In this document: one piece after another, positions 1 through 4,645 of the stretch
Numbering within the stretch: position 1 is the first letter of the stretch
Layout: each line of letters starts with the position of its first letter
DNA from: Erysipelotrichaceae bacterium
Lineage (GTDB): Bacteria; Bacillota_I; Bacilli_A; Erysipelotrichales; Erysipelotrichaceae
Direction: 5' to 3'
DNA length: 5,428 nt
Assembly (NCBI GenBank): GCA_900770275.1
Contig: CAAGJS010000136.1
Coordinates: 1-5,428, forward strand
Notes under the pieces: model-generated
Told to the model about the DNA's origin: nothing
Database searches by the model: none
What the model saw: the letters and a program-made list of their open reading frames with translations, nothing else
Made by a program: the position numbers and the translations under genes

Positions 1-522
1 CGCAAGCCGGCCTATTATCTGTTTGAAAAAGATGGTGTGATCATGGAAAGTGAGCCGCATACGGTTTTCGATGGGCTTGGCGGATCTGAGAAGGGTGCGC
101 TGGGACTGCTGGGGCCGGATCTGCGGCTTTTTACGTATTCGCTGCATCTGCAGTATGAGTTTCGGGGGATCGGGGATGAGTGCGGCATTATGATCCGGCA
201 GTCGGATGAGTTCTGGTTTAAGGCAGGCATTGAGAAGACGGAGGATGCGGCGGATCTTACCTGTCAGATTCATGCGCTGGGCAATGATGACCGCTCGAGC
301 CGTGAGATTGCGGCTGAGGTGAACAGCGTCTGGATGCGGGTATTATACGGGGATCGGAATCTTCGTGTACAATATAGCTTCAACGGAGATGTGTGGCGTG
401 ATCTGCGCCGGGTGCACACGTCCTTTGACCTGGATGAGGCAAGGGCGGGTATCTATATGTGCTCTCCGGGGGATACGTGGTTTGAGTGCCGCTTTTCTTC
501 GATGAAGATGGAACAGCTGTAA
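1..522 (+). CDS. DUF1349 family protein (5' end outside window)
   Basis: The reading frame is open from the first base, so the gene starts upstream of the window. The 173 visible residues match the DUF1349 family (concanavalin A-like beta-sandwich, related to yeast 'regulation of enolase 1'). Family-like blocks in order are a 'GIMIRQSDEFWFKAGIE' stretch (compare the usual AGLMxRxDxxxWIKAGIE), 'SVWMRVLYGDRNLRVQYS' followed by 'NGDVWRDLR', and 'ARAGIYMCSPGDTWFECRFS' near the C-terminus. The family is usually about 190 residues, and the first visible residues resemble its early part, so probably only a short N-terminal piece is missing. A GTG at 37 and an ATG at 43 are in frame, but no ribosome binding site precedes them and family-like sequence begins before them. 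No signal peptide is visible, though the true N-terminus is not seen. The molecular function of the family is not established; carbohydrate binding is only suggested by the fold. The stop lies 16 bases before pepT, so the two are probably co-transcribed. Confidence 0.8.
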   Translation, partial: RKPAYYLFEKDGVIMESEPHTVFDGLGGSEKGALGLLGPDLRLFTYSLHLQYEFRGIGDECGIMIRQSDEFWFKAGIEKTEDAADLTCQIHALGNDDRSSREIAAEVNSVWMRVLYGDRNLRVQYSFNGDVWRDLRRVHTSFDLDEARAGIYMCSPGDTWFECRFSSMKMEQL

Positions 523-530
523 GGAAGGAG
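523..530 (+). promoter_or_regulatory. Ribosome binding site of pepT
   Basis: GGAAGGAG lies just after the stop of the DUF1349 gene and 8 bases before the ATG at 539. It supports that start codon for pepT. Confidence 0.75.
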
Positions 531-538
531 ATATTCCA

Positions 539-1762
539 ATGACGGTTACGGAACGTTTGATCAGGTACTGTAAAATCTGGACGACTTCGGATCCTGAATC
601 TGATACGCATCCAAGTTCGATGCGGGAGTTTGATCTTGCGAATCTCTTGGTTGAGGAGCTGAAGGAGCTTGGCATCGCGGATGCCCATGTGGATGAGCAC
701 TGCTATGTGTATGGTCATCTTGAAAGCAATGTGGTGAAGGATGTTCCGACGGTCGGCTTCATTGCGCATATGGATACGGCGCCGGATTATTCGGGCAAGG
801 ATGTGAAGCCGCGGATCATTGAGAACTTCGATGGCAATGACATTGAGCTTGGCAATGGCGTCGTGATGAAGATGGATTCGTTCCCCAACATGCGCAATCT
901 GAAGGGCAAGACGCTGATTGTGACGGACGGTACGACCCTGCTGGGTGCGGATGATAAGGCCGGTATTGCGGCGATCATGGATGCGCTGGAGTACTGGAAG
1001 GATCATCCGGAAGAGGAACATGGCCGGGTGGCGATCGCCTTTACGCCGGACGAGGAAGTCGGCCGGGGTACGGATCTGTTTGACCTGAAGGAGTTCGGCG
1101 CTGTTTTTGCCTATACGGTGGATGGTGATTCGGTGCGCGGTTTCTCGGATGAAAACTTCAATGCGGGCAGTGCGGACGTGAAGTTTACGGGCTTTGGAAT
1201 TCATCCGGGCGATGCGAAGAATAAGCTGATCAATGCGGCTGCGGCGGCGGCAAAGTTCCAAAGCCTTCTGCCGGAGGCACTTACGCCAGAGCATACAGAA
1301 GGCAGGGAAGGCTTCATCTCGCTGCGTTCGATGAGCGGCGATGTGGAACATGCACAGCTGAGCTACATTCTGCGTGATCACGATGCCAGTAAGCTGCAGA
1401 AGATGATGGATCTGATGGCGAAGGATGCGGAGTGGATCAATGCTTTCTATGGGGAAGGTACGTGTGAGATTACCTTTGCGAAGCAGTATCGCAATATGAA
1501 GGAGATCCTTGATCAGCATCCGGAGGTTTCCCGGATTGCCTGGGAGGCGATGAATGATCTTGGCCTGGATCCGTACAAGGAGCCGATCCGGGGCGGTACG
1601 GATGGTGCGTCACTGACGTTTGAGGGTCTGCCGTGTCCGAACCTTGGCGCTGGCGGAAACAATTTCCATGGGCGCTATGAGTATTGTGTTGTTGAGGAGC
1701 TTGAGATGGCTTCGAAGCTGGTGCGCCGCATTGCGCAGCGGACCGTGGAGGATTCGTTATGA
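539..1762 (+). CDS. pepT: Peptidase T (tripeptide aminopeptidase, M20B)
   Basis: This is a cytoplasmic dinuclear zinc aminopeptidase that removes the N-terminal residue from tripeptides, in the last steps of peptide use. At 407 residues it is almost the same length as E. coli PepT. The metal and catalytic motifs are all visible: 'GFIAHMDTAP' (His77, Asp79), 'LLGADDKAG' (bridging Asp138), 'TPDEEVGRG' (general base Glu172 and ligand Glu173), 'YTVDGD' (Asp195) and 'NNFHGRYE' (His377). The substrate-side 'IRGGTDGASL' (350-359) and 'IHPGDAKNKL' (221-230) of the dimerisation/lid domain are also present. Residue numbers differ from the E. coli enzyme by one or two. The start is set by the ribosome binding site at 523-530. 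The stop overlaps the next gene's start by ATGA. Nothing looks damaged, and the protein should be active. Confidence 0.97.
   Translation: MTVTERLIRYCKIWTTSDPESDTHPSSMREFDLANLLVEELKELGIADAHVDEHCYVYGHLESNVVKDVPTVGFIAHMDTAPDYSGKDVKPRIIENFDGNDIELGNGVVMKMDSFPNMRNLKGKTLIVTDGTTLLGADDKAGIAAIMDALEYWKDHPEEEHGRVAIAFTPDEEVGRGTDLFDLKEFGAVFAYTVDGDSVRGFSDENFNAGSADVKFTGFGIHPGDAKNKLINAAAAAAKFQSLLPEALTPEHTEGREGFISLRSMSGDVEHAQLSYILRDHDASKLQKMMDLMAKDAEWINAFYGEGTCEITFAKQYRNMKEILDQHPEVSRIAWEAMNDLGLDPYKEPIRGGTDGASLTFEGLPCPNLGAGGNNFHGRYEYCVVEELEMASKLVRRIAQRTVEDSL
1747..1751 (+). promoter_or_regulatory. Ribosome binding site of the sugar kinase gene
   Basis: GGAGG inside the 3' end of pepT is 7 bases before the ATG at 1759. 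It fixes the kinase start at the ATGA overlap and suggests translational coupling to pepT. Confidence 0.75.
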
Positions 1763-2673
1763 TCGTGACGTGTACGATGAATCCGTCGCTGGATTATTTT
1801 CTTGAGTTTGATAAGCGGGTGAAGACAGGGGCGATGAACCGTGCTGCGATGCAGTATTTTCGTCCGGCCGGCAAGGGAATCAATGTGTCGATTGTTCTGA
1901 ACAATCTGCAGATTCCTTCGCGGGCGACGGGCTTCCTTGGCGGCTTTGTGCGTGATTACTATGTGCAGCTGCTGCAGCAGTATCCCTACATTGAGCCGAG
2001 CTTTACCTATGTTCCCCAGCAGACGCGGATCAATGTGAAGGTTTCGGACAGTAAGGAAGAGACGGAGCTGAATGTCGATGGTCCGGCAATCATGGCGGAA
2101 GACATGAAGAAGTTAATCGACAAGGTGGAGCGTCTCAATGAAGGCGACTACTTTGTGCTGGCCGGTCTTTGTCAGGAGTATCTATTTGACTCCGTGGATC
2201 AGCTGCTGGATGCGGGCGAGAAGTGCGGGGCAAAACTTTGCCTGGATACCAATATTGAGATCATCGAAAAGACACTGGCACGCAGGCCGTTTATGGTGAA
2301 GCGGCGGGTGCGTGATCTGGGCCAGCGTGATGGGGATGATGCGGCTATTGTGGCTGCGGCTGTTTCTCTGCATGAAGCAGGCGCTCAGAATGTGCTGGTT
2401 CTGAGTGATGACAGTCGGCGGGCGTGGATGGTCTGTGATCAGGGCAGGTTTGTGTGTGATGTTCTGGATGCGGGTGAGAAGGCTGTTCTGACGGTTGGCG
2501 CCGGGGATGCGATGCAGGCAGGGTTCTTAATGGACTATCTGCGTTCGATGGATGCGCTGGACAGTTTCCGCTATGGCTGTGCTTCGGCCAGGGCGACGGC
2601 ACTTTCGCATGATTTCGGGGGGAAAGAAGATGTGGAGCGCGGCTATCAGTCGCGTAAGGTGCTTGCGATATGA
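1759..2673 (+). CDS. PfkB-family sugar kinase, 1-phosphofructokinase-like
   Basis: The protein resembles the FruK/LacC branch of the ribokinase superfamily, which phosphorylates fructose 1-phosphate or tagatose 6-phosphate with ATP. At 304 residues its length is normal. The N-terminus 'MIVTCTMNPSLDYFLEF' is typical of FruK, followed by the substrate-binding 'PAGKGINVS' (37-44), 'GFLGGFVRD' (58-66), 'TRINVKV' (89-95) and the anion-hole/catalytic 'TVGAGDAMQAGF' (245-256) with the expected base Asp250. Several other signatures are altered. The usual GSLPxG is 'AGLCQE' (135-140). The IKPNxxEL block is 'VKRRVRDLGQ' (180-189), so the NxxE magnesium motif is absent. The SLGxxGAL nucleotide loop reads 'LSDDSRRAWM' (215-224). 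Substrate and activity are therefore uncertain. It overlaps pepT and the following lipoprotein gene by ATGA at each end, in the middle of a tightly coupled operon. No PTS gene, which often accompanies fruK, is visible. Confidence 0.85.
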   Translation: MIVTCTMNPSLDYFLEFDKRVKTGAMNRAAMQYFRPAGKGINVSIVLNNLQIPSRATGFLGGFVRDYYVQLLQQYPYIEPSFTYVPQQTRINVKVSDSKEETELNVDGPAIMAEDMKKLIDKVERLNEGDYFVLAGLCQEYLFDSVDQLLDAGEKCGAKLCLDTNIEIIEKTLARRPFMVKRRVRDLGQRDGDDAAIVAAAVSLHEAGAQNVLVLSDDSRRAWMVCDQGRFVCDVLDAGEKAVLTVGAGDAMQAGFLMDYLRSMDALDSFRYGCASARATALSHDFGGKEDVERGYQSRKVLAI

Positions 2674-3320
2674 GAAAATTGAATTTGATTCTTGCGGGTG
2701 TGATGTCGCTGACGCTGGCGGCATGCAAGCCCAATCTGAACATTGATACGTCGGCAACCGCGGAAGCCAGCAGTACGCCAGAGTATACGATTACCAACTC
2801 GGTTGATCTTGTGACGAGTGAAGCGGATATGACGGGCTATCAGTGGCTCTATGATACGGATCCTCCCTTTGTGGAGACGACGTTCCAGGAGTCGATCCGC
2901 ATGTTTTCAGAGAAGGGCAGCGGCATTCTGTACTATGGCCGTACTAACTGTCCATGGTGTCAGCGGGCGGTGCCGGTGCTGGATGAAGTGGCCAAAGAAA
3001 CCGGTGTAACGATCTATTACATCGATGCGTCACAGCCGTTAGCGACGAATGCGGATGGCTCGGTAGATGCGACGAAGAGCCAGGAAGTGTATCAGCAGCT
3101 GCTTGGCTATATTTCTTCGATTCTTGAGAAGGATGAGGATGGCAATCTGGCCTTCCAGATCCCGGAAGTCATCGGCGTCAAGAACGGAGAGATTGTTGGT
3201 CATCATCTGTCGCTGGTGGACAGCTTTTCTCTGGACAGCGAAGATGCGCAGATGAACGATGAGCAGACGGCGGAGCTGAAGGATATTTATCGTCGGATCA
3301 TTGCGGCGACGGCAGACTGA
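2670..3320 (+). CDS. Lipoprotein with thioredoxin-like CPWC domain
   Basis: The N-terminus is a lipoprotein signal: positive 'MRK', a hydrophobic stretch to residue 18, and the lipobox L-A-A-C with Cys19 as the lipidated residue. The mature protein should be anchored on the outer face of the membrane. A Ser/Thr/Ala-rich linker (about 27-50) leads to a thioredoxin-like domain containing 'ILYYGRTNCPWCQRAVPVLD' (86-105), with active-site Cys94-Pro-Trp-Cys97, then 'GVTIYYIDAS' (112-121) and a likely cis-proline at Pro165 in 'QIPEVIGVKNGEIVGHH'. The layout resembles thioredoxin-like proteins of the bacteriocin transport accessory (PedC-like) type. No bacteriocin gene is seen here, so a general thiol oxidoreductase role at the cell surface is the safer inference. 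AAGGT at 2656-2660 is 9 bases before the ATG, which overlaps the kinase stop as ATGA. It is the last gene before a terminator. Confidence 0.85.
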   Translation: MRKLNLILAGVMSLTLAACKPNLNIDTSATAEASSTPEYTITNSVDLVTSEADMTGYQWLYDTDPPFVETTFQESIRMFSEKGSGILYYGRTNCPWCQRAVPVLDEVAKETGVTIYYIDASQPLATNADGSVDATKSQEVYQQLLGYISSILEKDEDGNLAFQIPEVIGVKNGEIVGHHLSLVDSFSLDSEDAQMNDEQTAELKDIYRRIIAATAD

Positions 3321-3322
3321 GG

Positions 3323-3348
3323 CGGGTGAGCGATCACCCGTTTTTTTT
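3323..3348 (+). terminator. Intrinsic terminator of the pepT operon
   Basis: CGGGTGA (3323-3329) and TCACCCG (3334-3340) form a perfect 7-bp stem with a GCGA tetraloop of the stable GNRA type. Eight T follow at 3341-3348. It begins two bases after the lipoprotein stop codon, so it closes this transcription unit. Confidence 0.95.
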
Positions 3349-3396
3349 CATTTCTTTTGGAATTATTAAAATTCGGTGAAGAATCGGTGCGGGGCA

Positions 3397-3425
3397 TTGT
3401 GAAGAAATCGAACAAATGCTAGTCT
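3397..3425 (+). promoter_or_regulatory. Possible weak sigma-A promoter for the membrane protein gene
   Basis: TTGTGA (3397-3402, four of six matches to the -35 consensus) and TAGTCT (3420-3425, three of six) are separated by 17 bases, and a TG one base upstream of the -10 makes an extended -10. A promoter is expected here because a terminator closes the previous operon. The match is weak, and transcription starting near 3432 would leave a very short leader. Confidence 0.35.
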
Positions 3426-3444
3426 GAATTCAGCAGGAGTTCAG
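3424..3444 (+). repeat. Imperfect inverted repeat around the 3452 gene's ribosome binding site
   Basis: CTGAATTC (3424-3431) and GAGTTCAG (3437-3444) are inverted with seven of eight pairs and a 5-base spacer. The likely ribosome binding site AGGAG (3435-3439) lies inside it, 12 bases before the ATG at 3452. It could be a small RNA hairpin that hides the site, an operator near the transcription start, or chance. Confidence 0.4.
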
Positions 3445-3451
3445 TCACATC

Positions 3452-3745
3452 ATGAAAAAGTCGGATTCATTGTTTTATTGTTTTCTGTTAAGTCTTGCGT
3501 CGCTGGTGCTGGTATTGATCGGTGAGCGGCAGATGTATGCCTTTGCCGAGAAGCGCAATATTCTGGTGGAGACGGTTGCGGGTGGTCCGCTGTTTGTGTC
3601 GCTGAACTGGCTTCTGGTGCTGCTGTTGGGATTCCTGACGGCGTTTCTGGGAATGCTGTGGTGGCGTAATCGCCGCAAGCAAAAGGAAGCCGAAGAAAGA
3701 GAAAACCATTATTCGGGCAGTCATGGCGGGCGAATGTACCGGTGA
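3452..3745 (+). CDS. Small protein with two predicted membrane segments, unknown function
   Basis: I do not recognise a family for this 97-residue protein. Two hydrophobic stretches are clear: about residues 7-23 and about 51-71, the second ending in 'GMLWW'. A loop of about 27 residues with mixed charges ('GERQMYAFAEKRN') joins them. A positive N-terminus (MKK) and a strongly basic stretch after the second segment ('RNRRKQK', 72-78) predict both ends in the cytoplasm with the loop outside. The C-terminal tail is hydrophilic and rich in Glu, Arg, Gly and His. Codon use resembles the neighbours and there is a plausible ribosome binding site at 3435-3439, so the gene is probably real. It stops 11 bases before the preferred start of the GyrI-like gene, or overlaps it by GTGA if that gene uses its earlier start; the two are probably co-transcribed. 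Confidence 0.7.
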   Translation: MKKSDSLFYCFLLSLASLVLVLIGERQMYAFAEKRNILVETVAGGPLFVSLNWLLVLLLGFLTAFLGMLWWRNRRKQKEAEERENHYSGSHGGRMYR

Positions 3746-3749
3746 AGGA
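3745..3749 (+). promoter_or_regulatory. Ribosome binding site deciding the GyrI-like gene start
   Basis: AAGGA here is 7 bases before the ATG at 3757. The alternative GTG at 3742 has only a weak G-rich stretch upstream, which is why the ATG is preferred. Confidence 0.55.
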
Positions 3750-3756
3750 AACGGAA

Positions 3757-4221
3757 ATGGAACAGTATTTCGATGAGAAGAAGGCGTTTACTGTCGTTGG
3801 GTATGGGGTTGAGATACCCTATGAACGCTGTTATGAAGAAGCTCCTGCGTTCTGGGACGAGTTCCACCATCGAAACAATCCGTTAGGGTTGAAGGGGATG
3901 TTCGGTCTTTGTCTGATGCACGAGAAGTCGATGCGCTATGTGATCGGTGATGTGTATCTGCCCTGGATGAAGCTGGAAGATGATATGGAGACGATTGAGA
4001 TTCCGGCGGGCAACTGGGCAGTGTTTCCGGTGCGTGGGGCTTTGCCGGATGCGCTGCAGAAGGTGAATACGGAAGTCTGGAATGTCTGGGTCAAAGAACA
4101 TGAGAACGATCATCCGATCGTTCCGGATTATTCGCTGGAGATGTATACGGAGCCGGTGGAAGATATGTCGAAGTATTACTGTGAGATCTGGGTTCCGCTG
4201 GCGAAAAAGGCTGAAAAATAG
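3757..4221 (+). CDS. GyrI-like / AraC effector-binding-type domain protein
   Basis: This is a stand-alone small-molecule-binding domain of the GyrI-like (SBP_bac/SHS2) superfamily, with no DNA-binding region. Its 154 residues cover the domain from end to end: 'FTVVGYGVEIPY' (11-22), 'APAFWDEFHH' (29-38), 'GMFGLCL' (47-53), 'MRYVIGDVY' (59-67), the typical 'IPAGNWAVFPVRG' (82-94), 'VWNVWVKEH' (107-115), 'SLEMYTEP' (126-133) and the C-terminal 'YYCEIWVPLAKK' (140-151). The acidic Glu128 and Glu143 sit where relatives often bind or hydrolyse cationic or aromatic compounds. A role in sensing, binding or detoxifying a small compound is inferred from the fold only. The start is the ATG preceded by AAGGA; a GTG at 3742 would add five residues and make a GTGA overlap with the membrane protein gene, so coupling is possible. 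No terminator with a T-run follows the TAG stop. Confidence 0.85.
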   Translation: MEQYFDEKKAFTVVGYGVEIPYERCYEEAPAFWDEFHHRNNPLGLKGMFGLCLMHEKSMRYVIGDVYLPWMKLEDDMETIEIPAGNWAVFPVRGALPDALQKVNTEVWNVWVKEHENDHPIVPDYSLEMYTEPVEDMSKYYCEIWVPLAKKAEK

Positions 4222-4224
4222 CAG

Positions 4225-4253
4225 TTTACAGCTATCTTTGAATTTGTTAAGAT
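4225..4253 (+). promoter_or_regulatory. Promoter of the rpsF-ssb-rpsR operon
   Basis: TTTACA (4225-4230, five of six matches to TTGACA) is followed after exactly 17 bases by TAAGAT (4248-4253, four of six), with TGT immediately before it making an extended -10. Transcription should begin near 4260, giving a leader of about 75 nt before rpsF. The position, just after the preceding stop codon and before a conserved operon, supports the call. Confidence 0.75.
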
Positions 4254-4255
4254 AG
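4232..4255 (+). repeat. Inverted repeat over the rpsF promoter spacer and -10
   Basis: CTATCTT (4232-4238) and AAGATAG (4249-4255) are perfectly inverted around a 10-base AT-rich spacer. A G-T and an A-T pair extend it outward to 4230-4257. It covers the promoter spacer and the -10, so it could be an operator. It is not a normal terminator because no T-run follows. Confidence 0.45.
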
Positions 4256-4266
4256 TTCGGCGAGTG

Positions 4267-4287
4267 GAAATCCTGCTGGAGGATTTC
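4267..4287 (+). promoter_or_regulatory. Perfect hairpin in the rpsF leader
   Basis: GAAATCCT (4267-4274) and AGGATTTC (4280-4287) form an uninterrupted 8-bp stem with a GCTGG loop. It lies in the transcribed leader just before the S6:S18-like element. Its loop and 3' arm contain GGAGGA (4278-4283), which could also pair with the CTCC at 4290-4293. Confidence 0.6.
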
Positions 4288-4288
4288 T

Positions 4289-4327
4289 TCTCCTTGGCAG
4301 AAATGCCCGCTTTAGACCAGAAGGAGG
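4289..4327 (+). promoter_or_regulatory. S6:S18-type ribosomal protein leader (rpsF autoregulation)
   Basis: CTCCTTGG (4290-4297) can pair with CC-AG-AAGGAG (4317-4326), forming an 8-bp stem with a 2-base AG bulge that buries the rpsF ribosome binding site. The enclosed loop carries GCCCGC (4305-4310), including the CCG trinucleotide typical of the S6:S18-binding leader, flanked by AAA and TTT that may form a short inner helix. In that known class the S6:S18 complex binds a mimic of its 16S rRNA site and blocks rpsF translation. Its location directly upstream of rpsF in an operon that also encodes S18 fits well. The assignment rests on remembered features of the class and hand folding, not on a covariance search. 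Confidence 0.65.
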
Positions 4328-4334
4328 TGTACAA

Positions 4335-4643
4335 ATGAGCAAGTACGAAGTAATGTACATCGTCAATGCGAATGTCGATGAGGACAAGCGCAAGCAGCTG
4401 ATTGCGGATATGGCTAACATCATCACCAGCAACGGCGGCAAGGTCACCGGCACCAATGAATGGGGTATGCGTGATTTTGCGTATGAAATTGACGATATGA
4501 CCAAGGGATACTACGTTGTAGTTGACTTTGAGTCGAGCGCAGATACGGAAAAGGAACTTGATCGTCTGATGCGCATCAATGGCAGCATCGTTCGCCATAT
4601 GATTGTGAATACGGATGATGCTCCGGTTCCGGAGGCTAAGTAA
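4335..4643 (+). CDS. rpsF: 30S ribosomal protein S6
   Basis: S6 belongs to the platform of the small ribosomal subunit and binds 16S rRNA as a heterodimer with S18, encoded two genes downstream. The 102 residues are a normal length and cover the whole ferredoxin-like fold: 'MSKYEVMYIVNANVDEDK' at the N-terminus, 'NEWGMRDFAYEI' (compare the usual WGkRkLAYpI), 'KGYYVVVDFES', and 'MRINGSIVRHMIV' near the end, with a short variable tail. The start is preceded by a near-perfect AAGGAGGTG at 4321-4329, which can be masked by the leader structure. It is the first gene of the rpsF-ssb-rpsR operon, driven by the promoter at 4225-4253. Its last codons contain the ssb ribosome binding site. Confidence 0.97.
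   Translation: MSKYEVMYIVNANVDEDKRKQLIADMANIITSNGGKVTGTNEWGMRDFAYEIDDMTKGYYVVVDFESSADTEKELDRLMRINGSIVRHMIVNTDDAPVPEAK
4621..4635 (+). promoter_or_regulatory. Palindrome holding the ssb ribosome binding site
   Basis: CTCCGG-TT-CCGGAG (4621-4634) is a perfect palindrome inside the last codons of rpsF. Its right arm contains most of GGAGG (4631-4635), the ribosome binding site 10 bases before the ssb ATG. Ribosomes finishing rpsF would unfold it, so it may couple ssb translation to rpsF. Confidence 0.5.
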
Positions 4644-4645
4644 GT

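Noticed and set aside
37..522. GTG at 37 as the start of the DUF1349 gene
   Set aside because: The frame is open to the window edge, family-like sequence begins before this codon and no ribosome binding site precedes it.
380..1519. Long open frame of 379 codons on the - strand
   Set aside because: It lies opposite pepT, whose catalytic motifs are all present. Its translation is rich in Arg, His and Ile, as expected from the complement of biased codons, and matches no family I know.
2670..3320. Bacteriocin biosynthesis or export locus
   Set aside because: The lipoprotein resembles accessory thioredoxin-like proteins, but no precursor peptide, transporter or immunity gene is visible nearby.
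3742..3756. GTG at 3742 as the start of the GyrI-like gene
   Set aside because: Its GTGA overlap is attractive, but the upstream region is a poor ribosome binding site, while the ATG at 3757 has AAGGA 7 bases upstream. It stays a possible alternative.
4230..4257. Inverted repeat as an intrinsic terminator for the GyrI-like gene
   Set aside because: The stem is AT-rich and no T-run follows it; it overlaps a good promoter instead.
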